From: Galeruca laticollis | Taxonomy: Eukaryota; Arthropoda; Insecta; Coleoptera; Chrysomelidae | Assembly (NCBI GenBank): GCA_963921935.1 | Contig: OY998185.1 | Coordinates: 32,828,487-32,892,486 of the forward strand | DNA length: 64,000 nucleotides | Direction: 5' to 3' | Shown here: positions 1-12,063 of the stretch, one piece after another | How the letters are laid out: each line of letters begins with the position of its first letter | How positions within the stretch are numbered: position 1 is the first letter of the stretch | The notes under the pieces: model-generated | The model's input: only the letters and a program-made list of their open reading frames with translations | Told to the model about the DNA's origin: nothing | Databases searched by the model: none | Translations under genes and position numbers: made by a program

Positions 1-668
1 GAAATTTTTATGACTCCAACCCTTGTAAAGAGCTAAAGCTTTTAGAAACTATCCTTTTATCAAGAAAAAGAATGTCTCATCTCACTCAGTGTAAATATAT
101 TTTATTGAGTTTGGACAAGTTTCTCGCATTCCATAATAACGTCCACCTGCGAACTCTATTAACGTTTTTACGAACAAATGCACGTAGACGAATCCAACAA
201 GAACGTGTTCTGAATATCTCAAAGGAAACTAGTGAAAAGTTAGGTAATGTTGCATCACAGCATGGAAGACATTATAGGATTTACACTGCGACCTTATACC
301 CATCTCATATTTGATTGATATTGGGAAATAGTATTTATAACAATTTAAACAGAATAGTGCGATCCAACTGAAACAATTATTTATAATTTAATATGAAACA
401 GTTAGTTTTAGCAATTTTGAAGATAATTACCAACAATTCTCTCAAAATTGTTGACAAATTACTTTTCTGTAGCTATGATCTAATATCATTTCACAAAAAC
501 CTTTACTAAAATATGACATACACTCTGTTTAATTCTGGTCATAGTAAATCGTTTTTTATTTACCGTAGGATTCAGCTACCAATAACTGAATTGATGTATG
601 CCGTTAAGCAATAATAAATAGTTTCTCATCGCAAGTTTTGTGTTTTGGTGTTATAAAGTGTACAGTTA
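1..668. other. Unassigned AT-rich DNA at left edge
   Basis: No TE or host gene is recognised. An 80-codon ORF at 72-314 (+) is rich in Arg/Leu/Thr and has no familiar motif. It could be chance or a decayed fragment. The PLE-A tail begins at the right edge. Confidence 0.4.
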
Positions 669-854
669 AACGATGGAATGAAACCATATAATTTGTTTAA
701 AACTTCATTTATTTGAACTAATATTTAATTTTAAACTGGTTGACACGTCTCACTAGCACAGTAGCTTTCTCAAAACGAATGAAGGTATAATATAAAAATG
801 TTTTAATATATACAGTGCATAAATACAGAATTCTATTTACTAATGTTAACAAAG
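669..854 (-). repeat. PLE-A tail (pseudo-LTR), left copy
   Basis: Inverted copy of the 3' tail at 7267-7447, including the A/T-rich stretch that ends in CATCGTT on the minus strand. On the minus strand it holds GAGACGTGTC, where the right copy has GAAACGCGTC. In front of that motif a short stem (GCTA/TAGT) resembles hammerhead helix II, but no CTGANGA box is left. Confidence 0.7.
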
Positions 855-2900
855 TAATGACCTTTCAAGCAGTGAATGAAAGAATCTCAACAATTAGGAT
901 TGAAAATAAGCAAGCAAATCTAAAAGTAATCAATGTTTACGCACCAACAGAGGACACAAATAGTAAAGACGAAGAAGAATTCTATGACAAACTGCAAGAG
1001 GTTTTAGAGAATATTTTTAAAAATGACATGAAACTAGTCGTAGGAGACTCCAATGCACAAATCGGAAAGGAGGAATATAACGAAAATGTTGCAGGCAAAG
1101 AAACGATACACGACAGGACAAACGACAATGGTTCAAGACTCTGTAATTTTGGGATGAGTACCGACACATTCATAATGAGTACCAAATTCAGACATGAAAA
1201 AAGAGCATAAAGTGACATGGACAAAACCAGGCTCCAATGAAGGGAATCAGATAGACCACGCACTCATATCAAGGAAATGGCTGAAAATAGTAGAAGATAA
1301 TCGTTCATTCAGAGGCGCTAATGTGGATTAGGATCATTTCTTAGTTGTGGTGATAATAAAAATAAAGATACTAAGGAACGTTAAAACGGAAAAACGTAAA
1401 AAACGGTGGAACATAGATAATATAAAAGAAGAACATACGGAAGAAAGATACAGAACAGACAAGTATTAATAGCTAGACTAACACAAGATCTAGATGAAAA
1501 TATAGAGAAAAACTGGGAGAACATGAAGAACAGTATTACCAAAACGGCCGAGGAAATACTAGGACAAAAAATGCAACAAGATGTGAAGAATAGTACGTAG
1601 AAGAATGTGAAACAAAAAGATCAAGCACGAAAACAATGGCTAAATACAGGAGGAGATACAGAACTGAAAGAATATATGAAAAAGAACAAAGAAGCTGACA
1701 AATGCTGTCAGAAGAAAAAAGCAGAGTGGATGAAGGTGTTAATGATGGAGATAGAAAGTGACAACCGAGATAATAATAACAAATCTCAAACGGAAGAAGG
1801 CAGCAGGGCCAGATGGAATAGTTAACGAACTGATAAAGAAAGGTGTCGAAGAACTGAAAAGAAAGATATATGAGTTACTCATAAACATATGGAAGAAAGA
1901 ACAAATGCCAGCAGAATGGCGTTTAGGTCTAACAATACCAATCCTGAAAAAAAGGAGACCACTCAAAATGCGATAACTACCGAGAAATAACCATGGTTAA
2001 CACCGTATACAAAGTCATGACATCACTTTCAAGAAAGGAAATAAACAAATACGCAGAACAGAAACTAGGGGAATACCAATATGGCTTCAGAAGTGGTAAA
2101 TCAACTATAGATGGAGTGCATATGACACAGACAATAGAAAAAAGGTATGAATATGGAATCGGTCTACATATATGGTTTGTAGATTTTAAGCAAGCATTCG
2201 ATAGTATTAGCGGGCATAAACTGATAGCAGACATGAGGAAAATGGGTATTCCAAATAAGTTAATTCGACTGATAAAGATGTCAAAAAACCACTCGAAAAC
2301 CAGAGTAATAACTAGTGAGGGCTATAGTGATGAAATCGATATGGTAGATGGTGTGAGGCAGGGGGATGAATTATAAACGGTATTATTCAAGATAGCATTA
2401 GATGGAGCGATTGAGGCGATAGAAACAGGCACAACAATAGCCCAAAACATGACACAAATAATAGGGTATGCAAAAAGCAGAAGTCTGGAGATAAACCCAG
2501 AAAAAACTAAATATATGCTAGCCAACAGGGAAACAACAGAGAGTATAAAAGAAATCACAGTACAGAACTACAAGCTTAAAAAAGTAGCAAACTTCAAATA
2601 CTTAGGCGTTAAGATAAACGAGAAAAACGACAGAGATATTGAGGTGGCAGAAAGGGTAAAAGCAAGAAAGAAAGCATACTGGAAATAAAGCAAATTTCTT
2701 AAAGATAAACATCTAACCAAAAACACCAAATTGAAACTGTATAAAGCCGCTAACAGACCAACAATGACATATGCCGCAGAGACAATCTCCTTGACAAATA
2801 AAAACGAAGAATCTTTAAGGAGTGCCGAAAGTAAAATATTGAGGAAAATTTTGGGACCAGTCAGAACAGAACAGGGCGACTTCAGAACTATGATGAACCA

Positions 2901-2902
<2 letters not shown>
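855..2902 (+). pseudogene. RTE-like non-LTR retrotransposon, 5'-truncated and broken
   Basis: The remnant runs from within an AP-endonuclease domain (INVYAPTEDTNS, then VVGDSNAQIGKE near 1040-1070) into a reverse transcriptase. RT pieces are AGPDGIVNELIKKG (about 1810), YGFRSGKSTIDGVH and FVDFKQAFDSI (about 2080-2205), and GVRQGDEL (about 2350). They are followed by the typical LINE C-terminal part (FKYLGVKINEKNDRDIE, about 2595; KILRKILGPVRTEQGD, about 2840). Frameshifts and stops cut it into pieces at about 1205, 1600-1825, 1970, 2375 and 2690, and the motif C (YADD) region is not intact. The order endonuclease-RT and the C-terminal style fit the RTE clade; a related clade cannot be excluded. 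Coding stops abruptly at the (AT)n array at 2903. Confidence 0.75.

Positions 2903-3246
<344 letters not shown>

Positions 3247-3303
<57 letters not shown>
3247..3303. repeat. (AT)n microsatellite
   Basis: Pure AT dinucleotide array between a LINE 3' UTR fragment and a PLE-type tail. Confidence 0.95.
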
Positions 3304-3307
<4 letters not shown>

Positions 3308-3440
3308 TCCTTCCATTGTTCTTGGGCATCAGGTTAATTATAAATAATGTATCAAATTCTATTTTTTATTTGACGTTTCGCTCCATAGTTCGGAGCATTT
3401 TCAAAAATGTTTACATTGATGTTATTAAAACAATAAATTG
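3304..3440 (-). repeat. Solo PLE-type tail with decayed hammerhead
   Basis: On the minus strand: GCTCC-loop-GGAGC, then GAAACGTC (minus, 3372-3379), then an A/T-rich stretch, TTGGGCAT-like sequence and (AT)n. This is the order seen in the 15.3 kb and 51.1 kb tails. The CTGANGA box is replaced by TTGAAAAT, so catalysis is not expected. From about 3460 a plus-strand ORF (3466-3590) precedes another short (AT)n at 3592-3611. It is not recognised and could be a decayed PLE body. Confidence 0.55.
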
Positions 3441-3611
3441 TAAACGATTGAACTATTAAAATTAAATGTACACACAGAGACGACAAAAACTGGTTACTAA
3501 CAAAACTATTTCAAAAATAATAAAATCGAAAGTACCTGCCTTAGAAACAACAGTTTACAATATACCAGGGACATTCAACAAGTTGATGTTATTATATATA
3601 TATATATATAT

Positions 3612-4010
3612 CTCGTTAGAAATTGAATTTCCTGCACTCGTCCGGCATATGTCACTTTCCACACTTCTTATACAATGCAATTCAAATTCGAGTCTATGTA
3701 TTGGAATCATGGTAACGGTAGGGATGGTTAAATGGGAGCAAAGTTGTGTATTACAGAGGTCATTTATTTGATTCATGACAATCTAGCTTCTTTAGTTCTG
3801 GAGTTATACCGGAAAAATTGAAAATTTTGAAATTCTTCCTGTGCCTACATCTTTTTATTTGCGAGGATTTTCCAAAACTTGGCCATAATAACTTCTTGTA
3901 GACTATCCAAAAATTCGAATAAAAATTGTATAGAAAGTATGGTACATATTGGGCCACCCTTAACATTTTATTTCCAAATACGGACCTGTATTTTTCATTG
4001 CAATTTTTTG
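3612..4010. other. Unassigned AT-rich DNA
   Basis: No repeat or coding signal recognised. ORFs here are short and carry no motif. Confidence 0.4.
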
Positions 4011-4302
4011 AATGCTAAGAGGTGTGTTTCATATTGGCGTAGTATTTTCATCTGAACTACAGAGTGTTTTGAAAATATAGAACTATCACCAGAACAATTT
4101 TAACCTCTTTTAATATTTCATAACAGCTGTAACTGAAAAATATCAGTGATTAAGAAGTGAATCAATGCCAAGTTGATCATACAACAAGAACTGGTTTAAT
4201 TATTGAAGATTTGAAATTTCACCGGTATAGTTGATTATTTCCAAAAGACTCTGTAGTTTAGATGTCAATACTACGCCGATATGAAACATTACTCTTAGCA
4301 TT
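4011..4302. mobile_element. MITE-like element with about 36-bp inverted ends
   Basis: AATGCTAAGAG...GGCGTAGTATT (4011-4046) is repeated inverted at 4267-4302 with a few mismatches. There is no coding capacity in the 292 bp, so this is a non-autonomous TIR element. No convincing TSD is seen and the superfamily is unknown. Confidence 0.65.
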
Positions 4303-5249
4303 AGAAACAATACAAAACAAAATATAGATTCGAATTTGAAAATAAACACTTAAGGGAGGCCTAATTTTAACGATACTTTGTATACAATTTTTTTTCACAG
4401 CGAGCATGCCGCAAAAATGTTTAGTTCGAATACTCAAGCTTTTTAATCTCTAACCTATAGAATAATCCACGTTATACATTCAAAGAAATCCTTTTTTAAT
4501 TTCTAGCGCATTTGAATTAAAACTCTAGTGTATACATAGCTTTTATTGCTCTCTACTACTTTTATTTATGACATCTTTTCCTTAGATCAAATAAGGATGC
4601 AGTTATTGTCCATACAGTTATCATTGATACACCCTGTATATGCCAGAGAGAATTTCAACGTCTCTGAATTTTTTGTGAAATTCAATATTCTAGGTCAACT
4701 ACTAACAATCCACCTAGTAATCTGATTGCATTTAGGTTTTCGGATTTTTCACAAAAAAACTTGACTTCTTCTATCTGCTATAGTGAAGTAGAAAAATATA
4801 CCCATTCGAAAATAACCTGAAAACTGACTAGTGATTTTACTTCATCTCGTGGTTTACGTTCGAGAATTCAATTCATTTTCCCCTTATTTACAGAAATTGA
4901 GAATTCTTTAGTTTGTTTTATGGCCAGCATTATTCATTTTTATCGCCAGTAGTGTTTTACTTTCCCTCAAAATCAGATTTGAGTGAATTGTAGAACGAAA
5001 ATATAATTTTTCTAATAATAATTTTAGATCTTCTGCAATAACTAACATCCTCCGCGGTTTATACAAAAAACGACCAAAGTGACGTCCTGCTGATTTCATC
5101 AGCAATAGATTCCCAAGCATTCACTGAACCATTTGCGATATTTTGGAGGTCGATGCACTGTGACGTCCGTATATCGGATGTCATAGGGCCGCGGACGCCA
5201 CAGATACCGCGATTTTAACATGGGCGGATGCCACATCACGCCGTGAATG
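4303..5249. other. Unassigned insert sequence, GC-richer near its right end
   Basis: Mostly AT-rich noncoding DNA. Bases about 5150-5245 are clearly GC-richer than the surroundings and run straight into (AT)n. They could be the 3' end of a retroelement whose tail is the (AT)n, but they do not match the LINE 3' UTR at 15.7 kb. Confidence 0.35.

Positions 5250-5294
<45 letters not shown>
5250..5294. repeat. (AT)n tail or microsatellite
   Basis: An AT array immediately before the second copy of AATGTTAACAAAG. This suits the 3' tail of the insertion that split the minus-strand PLE-A. Confidence 0.8.
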
Positions 5295-5297
<3 letters not shown>

Positions 5298-5363
5298 GTT
5301 AACAAAGATATTGAAAGAAATTACCTGGAAATTCATTCACTAGACACATTCTTAAGCTATTTT

Positions 5364-6560
5364 CTAGGTAAAAAGGTTTAATGAAGGAGAGTGATTGATA
5401 TCTATTTGATCCTTAAGAAGTTTACCTGAATATTTATTTTTGTTAATCTCAAGGGTCTCTAATAGAGTTAAACTAAAGGATTTACCGACTACATGTAGAA
5501 TTTCCAAATTTGGGTCGAAAATGAGTTGGTTTTCTAATAAATGATTTGAATAGCTAGAATCTAATTTTCCCTTGTCATAGCTACGTTTGTGTTCCGATAT
5601 TCTAGATTTAAAAATTGTAAAAGATCTACCGATATAAATTTTTTCACAGTTGTCATTACCACATTTTAATTTATAAACTCCTGATTTGTTTAATTCTGAA
5701 GATTTAGATCTATTATTTCTAGTGAGTTTGGATAAAATGTAATCAGTTTTAAAGGAAATATTCATGTATAAAGTTTCTAAAATAATTTAATTTTTGAGGA
5801 TGGTGTTCCAAAGTATCTGCAGCTTTTAAATTGTTCATTATTATTTTTATCAGAAGGGAATACTTGTTCTAAGGTCTGTTTTTTTATCTCTTTATTCATG
5901 ATATTGTCAAGTGAATTTGGATCGTAATTATTATCAACTGCTAATTGTTTTATGATATTTAATTCTTTGTTATAATTATTAATATTTAATGGGACTATTA
6001 AGAGTCTATGTAATATCTGTATGTGATGGTTTATGAAATTTGAAAAAATCGTGTTTATTACTTATATTTGAAATTGTAAGATCTAAGAAGTTTTTAGACC
6101 TATTTTGTTCAATCTCGGTAAATTTGAGATTATTGTGAATTGAGTTGAAGTATGTAATGAAGCTCTCTAATTGTCTATTTGTACCGATGAAGCTAGATGA
6201 GATGTCGTACACATATCGGTGCCAGTACATAAATTTTTTACTAAGGTGGTGATCATGAATTATTTTTTCTATATTATCTATGAAAATTTTTGCTAGTAGG
6301 GGGCTGAGGGGGTTGCCCATAATCAAATCATCTTTACTGCTATAAACCTCTCCATTGAATTGATAATAATTTTGATTCAAAAACGCTTTTAATAAAGTAA
6401 TGATATCAGAGTGAATTATAAGATTAACATTATTGTATATCAGCAAGTTATCAACAAGAGTTTTAGTTTCTTAGGGAATAGATTTGTTACATCGAACGAT
6501 ATGAATTTAGAATTATGGGGTAGTATTGTATCTTGAATATTATTAATTAATACTCTCCCC
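5364..6560 (-). pseudogene. PLE-A RT + GIY-YIG endonuclease, minus copy, 5'-incomplete
   Basis: Read on the minus strand, 6446-6006 encodes RT: MGNPLSPLLAKIF (usually GxPLSP), then YWHRYVYDISSSF, where the YVDD catalytic box has become YVYD, then FLDLTIS and KPSHTDIT. A linker region with stops (about 6000-5770) precedes the endonuclease at 5765-5364: SGVYKLKCGN, KIYIGRSF, FKSRISEHKRSYD. These are the GIY, YIG and Arg elements of GIY-YIG nucleases with a CxxC-type zinc motif. The lost RT aspartate and internal stops mean it is dead. The product would reverse-transcribe and nick target DNA in Penelope transposition. Confidence 0.85.
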
Positions 6561-7200
6561 ATTCAGTCATAAACTAGCAGCTTTCAATAATATGATACAC
6601 AGCCCCATTAAATATCAATAATTATAGCAAAGAATTCAAATCATAAAACAAATAGCAGTTAATCATAATTACGATCCAAATTTAATTGACAATATCATAA
6701 ATAAAAAGATGAAAAAACAGACTTTAGAACAAGTATTCCCATCTGATAAAGAGAATAATAAATAATTCAAAAGCTTACCATACTTTGGAACACCATCCTT
6801 AAAAATGAAATCATTTTTAGAAACTTTAGACATGAATATTTCCTTTAAAACTGATTTATCCAAACTCATTAAAAATAATAAATCTAAATCCTCAAAATTA
6901 AAGAAATCAGGAGTTTATAGATTAAAATGGGGTAATGACAACTGTGATAAAATTTATATCGGTACAACTTTCAGAAATTTTGAAAGTAGAATTTCGGAAC
7001 ACAAACGTAGCTATGACAACAAAAAAATTAGATTCCAACCATTCAAATCATTTATTAGAAAACCAACACATTTTCGACACAAGTTTTGAAATCCTACATG
7101 TAGTCGGTAAATCCTTTAGTTTAAATTTATTAGAGGCCCTTGAGTAAATTTCTTAACGATCAAATAGATATCAATCACTCTCCTTCATTAAATCTTTTTG
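6561..7200 (+). pseudogene. PLE-A 3' half, plus copy, 5'-truncated
   Basis: This starts inside the C-terminal part of RT (a HKLAAFN-like segment near 6570-6600), with stops. It continues through the linker (KQTLEQVFPSDKENN, about 6715-6765) into the endonuclease: SGVYRLKWGND, KIYIGTTFRNFESRISEHKRSYD (6910-7020). A frameshift follows near 7030. It is the inverted partner of the copy at 5364-6560. The first Cys of the CxxC motif is Trp here. Confidence 0.8.
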
Positions 7201-7447
7201 CCTAGAAAATAGCTTAAGAATGTGTGTAGTGAATGAATTTCCAGGTAATTTCTTTCAATATATTTGTTAACATTAGTAAATATACTTCTGTATTTATACA
7301 CTGTATATATTAAAACATTTTCATATTTAACCTTTATTAGTTTCGAGAAAGCTATTATGTCAGTGAAACGCGTCAACCAGTTCAAAATTGAACATTAGTT
7401 CAAATAAATGAAGTTTTAAACAAATTATATTGTTTTATTTCATCGTT
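7201..7447 (+). repeat. PLE-A 3' tail (pseudo-LTR), right copy
   Basis: 3' noncoding tail ending in TTTCATCGTT. It contains GAAACGCGTC (7365-7374), a hammerhead-like 3' core followed by a self-complementary ACGCGT, but the 5' CTGANGA box is not conserved. Confidence 0.65.
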
Positions 7448-7928
7448 CACAATAGATCTTCATCAAGTAAAAGCCTTATCTATTCAGTTTTTGTACAGTT
7501 GAAAGTTCGAAAACAAAAGACTTGTTTTTAAAAACGTTAAATATTATTATTCAACAGCAACAATAGAACTAACTACAAAATATGTTTTTCCCTTTACTTG
7601 CTATGAAGTTGACAATTATTGCGTCTTCTAGCCAACTGAGAAGTTGAATTTATTTACTAGTGGTTAATAATCATTTCTATTGTTAACCTAAGTCAATAAT
7701 GGACCAATTTAAATGTTTTGAGAATCCACAGATAGTAGTTTATCAAAAACGTGTGCAACATAATTTTGTATACCCAGGAGAAAGTCTTTAACGTATTTGC
7801 TGTTTGAAATTACCTAACACGATAACATTATTTGAATAACAATGTCATTAGTTTTAAATTCACGCTCAATCAATAATGACTGATGACATCCCGTAACTAC
7901 AACATGGCGATAATTACAAACGTTGAGT
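7448..7928. other. Unassigned AT-rich DNA
   Basis: Nothing recognised. Confidence 0.4.
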
Positions 7929-8694
7929 GCGTTCAGAAAACACAACTGTTTCCTAACCGTTGGGTGAATGTTCTATGAACGTACTTTGATCAGTGAGTGA
8001 AACATGTTTGGTGAGCGGACGCCATTTTTGTAAGCAGTTCTCAAGTGTGCTTATGGAGTACCTACAACACGTTGTAGATTGTGATGTTTTTATATTAGTG
8101 CAATAAATACAGAAACATAATAAAACATAACATTATACGCTGGAAATATTTCTTCATAATAATTCCTGTTTTTATCACGTAAACCACGTCCTCTCACGTT
8201 ATAATCATGTGGTAATGGTTCCTGCAAAACTCCTATTGCATCATCATATTTCTGTTTATATCTATCATACTACCATCATCTAATATATTATAATTTCAAT
8301 TTTTCAATATTCAAGATACATCCACAATGAACAAATTAACAATTACATTTAGTACATTTAGCCGTAGAACCTTGTAAGCGGTGCATGCAGCCCATCATTC
8401 ATAATTTTATTAATTACACTTAACACTCTACGTAGCAGTTTCTCCACTTCTTTTTTCTCTGATTTGATTGCTTCGACATTTGTACAGTGACAAAGAGGGC
8501 GCGACCAAAAATTAGTTAATGTGAATGCAAGATTTCGATTACATTCCGAGTTTAACATTTTTAAGCACTAACATTGTGATTGTATTGTATATGAAGCTTC
8601 GTACTTTCCAAAAAATCAGAAGGCACACGTCAACCATTCGTTGCTACTAAGCGCTCACTCAACGGTTGAGTTATAAGTTATGTTTTCTGAACGC
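7929..8694. mobile_element. Non-autonomous TIR element
   Basis: GCGTTCAGAAAACACAACT (7929-7947) is matched inverted at 8676-8694 with one mismatch. An inner pair, AACCGTTGGGTGA (7955-7967) and its inverted copy near 8657-8669, extends the similarity. The 766-bp interior has a 66-codon minus ORF with no motif. TSD and superfamily are unresolved. Confidence 0.65.
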
Positions 8695-8871
8695 GGCCGT
8701 TATTTGAAAATAAGTTTTATTAGTGGAAATGTCAATCTGCATCCGAGTACTTGATTTCCGTTTTATTAGTAGAAAGGCGAATTTGCATTCCTGTGCTACT
8801 CGATTTTCACAAGAAAAAATTTAAATTTTGTTTTTTTTTTAAATTTGCCTAGTAATGGAAAAAAATGTATT

Positions 8872-8989
8872 TACACCACGGTGGTGAAGACATTTATAGG
8901 CCTCGCACCTAATTCCGCTCGGGGCAAAGCCCCTCGCGAAATAATCATGATGCTCGGTCAATAATAACAGTCTTCACCACCTTGGTGTA
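8872..8989. mobile_element. 118-bp MITE, TA target site likely
   Basis: Near-perfect inverted ends, TACACCACGGTGGTGAAGAC (8872-8891) and its inverse at 8970-8989, with one mismatch. If the TIR starts at CACCACGG, each end is flanked by TA, as in Tc1/mariner-type MITEs. The GC-rich core contains GGGGCAAAGCCCC. Confidence 0.75.
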
Positions 8990-9738
8990 TAATATACTAT
9001 TTACCACAATTTATAAGCTTGATAATAAGGTATTATATTTCTTGATACGTTGCATATTCCAAGACTTTTAAGAATGTAACTCCTCCAACCGTGGATGGAA
9101 ACACATACATCAAGGATGTGGTTACAGAACATCAAACGACAATTTCCACTACCCACGGTCGTTGGTTTGGTTGATGGTAGGAGGCGAAATTTCTTTTAAT
9201 ATGCAAAATCCTAGAATGTACCCCGAGGATAAGTATAACAGAATTGTCCATATATTTGTTCTGCATTAGTAAACTGAACTGATTACTAAATTTACCTTTT
9301 GAATTTGCCGCTTTGTTTGAATTTCTCGATTTTCTATTATACTGATACTTCTAAGGTCCAGTGACAGCGGTTCAATTTCTTGACTTTGGTTTCCAAATGT
9401 TAAAGCCATATTTATTACTAGGAGGAGAATGTCGATAAAATTAAATTAACTTGGCTTTGTTGTAACGGACGTTAGGGATTTCATGTGAACAGTACAACCA
9501 GGAGCAATTTCTAATAATAATGTCGCATGGATGGTTATGTTGTCTTTAGATTCTTGGTAACGAATCATGGCCAGTTCCTTCTCAGGTGCGGTGATAAGCT
9601 TTTACCTATCGGAAATAGAATTGCGTGTAGTCAAACACGAAGTGGCTGAAAAGTTTTGACCTCAGCTTTATAGGTGAGTAATTGGACAGCACATGGTGAC
9701 TCTTCTGTAGTAAATAACTTATGGGCTTCTTTACATAT
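8990..9738. other. Unassigned DNA
   Basis: There is a short imperfect foldback at about 9088-9185 (CCTCC...GGAGG). Nothing else is recognised. Confidence 0.35.
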
Positions 9739-10154
9739 CGACGGGTGCAACGAAAACCGTAGTATCTCATTTATACTTTTGAGTGAGAGCACTTCAAATG
9801 TTTAAATGGATGACAAAATTTCAATTTCAAAGCAACGTATGTCATTTATTCATTAAAAATGTGTTAATTAGAGGAAGAATCAACTGCCAAAAATGTTTTT
9901 GAGGTGAAATTTCCAAATAGTATTTTGAGTGAGTTACTACAGTTTACTTTGGAAAATAGGAAAAATTAAATGAGATAAGTACTTAAGAATTGTTGGTATA
10001 TTTTAAATATTACATCAGTGTACATTGTAAATCATACACACAAATTAATCCAGAAGCTGTAAACTATTTTCTAAGGTTAAGAGAATGAAAAACGCATTTA
10101 GGTACCTAGTAAGAAAGAGCATGACACAAGACACACTATTTTTAAACCTATTTA

Positions 10155-12061
10155 ATTATCGTTGAACTCTTCATCTTCTGATTCTCCACCTTCACTAGCT
10201 TCTTTGCATTTCAGGTTTCTATAAAATTGGTGATACATTGTTGGAATTTTGTTTTTATCACAGAGTCACAATAGCCCCTTCAACTTATTTTATTCCACAG
10301 GAAGTTCAGCGTTGTAAAGTCTCTTTAAATTTTTTGGTAAAATATTGCTATTATCAGCCTTTGGTGGTCTTCCCTTTTTTTTCTCTGATTCCAAAGAACG
10401 TATCTTTAATATTTCGCTATCGGCTGAATCCTATTCATATTAAAAAAATATGGTCGCTGGCGCAGAACCTTTGACAGAAACTTCCCTTTCCTTGCTTATT
10501 TTAAAGGCTTTTTTCTTTTAGTCGATTTTCCAACTTCGAACATCTGTGATGTCCTTGAAATTAAAAAAATCGTTTCGGTTACATTATAAATTTGTCCTGT
10601 TACTTTTGCCATTCTGATTATTGTTACCCATTGTTCAGGTACATAGAGAACTGACTGGCGCTTCTTGCCATTTTCTATAACAGCATGCATACTATCGCCC
10701 TCATTTTGGGTGTGTCCTTTTTCAAGGAACCTATGGGTAATGTCAATCTGATAAGTAGTAGATGCCAATGAAAACATAGAAAACATAATCCTATTTCGGT
10801 TCGGGCCTCCACAATTACCTGAATAAAAAATTATACATTTTACACCTTTTTCCTTTTGTGTTTGAATGAACTTTAATAAACAGCTTGCAATCTCACTTGG
10901 ATCTCTTTTTGATATCTTTTGGTGCCAGACAAACAAAATCCTTGATCATTAACTACAACAAAAACCGTAAAATTGTAAGTGAAATATTTACTTTTGTAGT
11001 AGAAGTCACTGACGTTGGACTGGGGAGTAGCTAATACTTTTTGTAAGTCAAAACCTGCCACACATACCGTTTTGTCATCTGTAGCAATAATTTTGTCAAC
11101 ATCTTTTAACTCTCTATCCAGTGTTTCGTTTTTAATATGAGTATAGTATTCAGTTTTTATTTCCAATTTCTTTTTATCATCCGATAGGCTATAAACCGAA
11201 CAAAAGTCACACTGGTCTTTCTTTGGTTTAAAGAAACTTATATTGAACCCCTGATTGAATATATCGCGATAGTGTCTGATTGTTGCCTTTTCGATGATCT
11301 GGGCATCTTTGCACTACTCAGTGTAGAGCCTGTACATTTTTTGTATGGTTAGACCTTCTTCCAAATAATTTTTTTTTGAATTCTGGCGCACATAATGTGG
11401 AGGAACCATGGGAAACATTTTTATATGATTTCGTACACTCTCTTTAATGGCTTCTTTGATTCTTTCTGGTCTATTATCGTGCTTTCCTCGTTGGTCAGCA
11501 GTTATTGTGCTTGAGGCTTTCATTTTTGAAAGAGCGGTTATCACCCATGTTTCTGAGATGCCAAGAGTATTCAAAAACATGGATTTACATACTTCTCTTC
11601 TTCATTAATTTTAAACGAGTAATTTCAGGAATTCAGCCTCCTGGATATTGACCCTACATCAATCGTAACCTGCTTTTTTTTAATTTCTTTCACATACCTG
11701 GCTATAAAATCCAATTGTCTTGTATGATCAGCCATAGACCACAATTCTTTAAAAAACGATTGTCTTTTTTCTTCATTAATTTTCGTTTGACACTTCATTC
11801 TACACTTATCTTTGCATGCTGTACGCATTTTTCTTTCTTTAATAATTTTTCCTTTTCTATTCTTATACTCAACACCTTGATTTAATAATCTTTTTGCTTT
11901 CGTATCAATCCAGTCTAATACATTTCTAGACCTTTTCTAACATTGCTTCTGGCAGCACTCTTTCTTTTCCTTTTAATATTTTTGTTCTCTTTGTTTATAT
12001 CATTACGTTCACCCAACGGTTCCCTTGGAGCTTCGTATTGAGAATTAGCATTATCTGACGC
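10155..12061 (-). pseudogene. DDE-type transposase, central and C-terminal part, broken
   Basis: In minus-strand order: a basic segment (KRKRKSAARSNVRKGL); KMRTACKDKCRMKCQTKI, a Cys-rich motif followed by FFKELWSMADHTRQLDFIARYV (11828-11640); TWVITALSKM (about 11550); YYTHIKNETLDRELKDVDKI and a DLQKVLATPQ segment (about 11150-11030); then FYSGNCGGPNRNR (usually DxCGGQ.RN), LEKGHTQNEGDSMHAVIE (10820-10680). The C-terminus LCDKNKIPTMYHQFYRNL ends at an acidic tail with a stop near 10158. This layout is common in uncharacterised transposases of insect genomes. Several frameshifts and stops make it inactive, and the first catalytic-type Asp of the GGP motif is Gly-Asn. Confidence 0.75.
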
Positions 12062-12063
12062 TT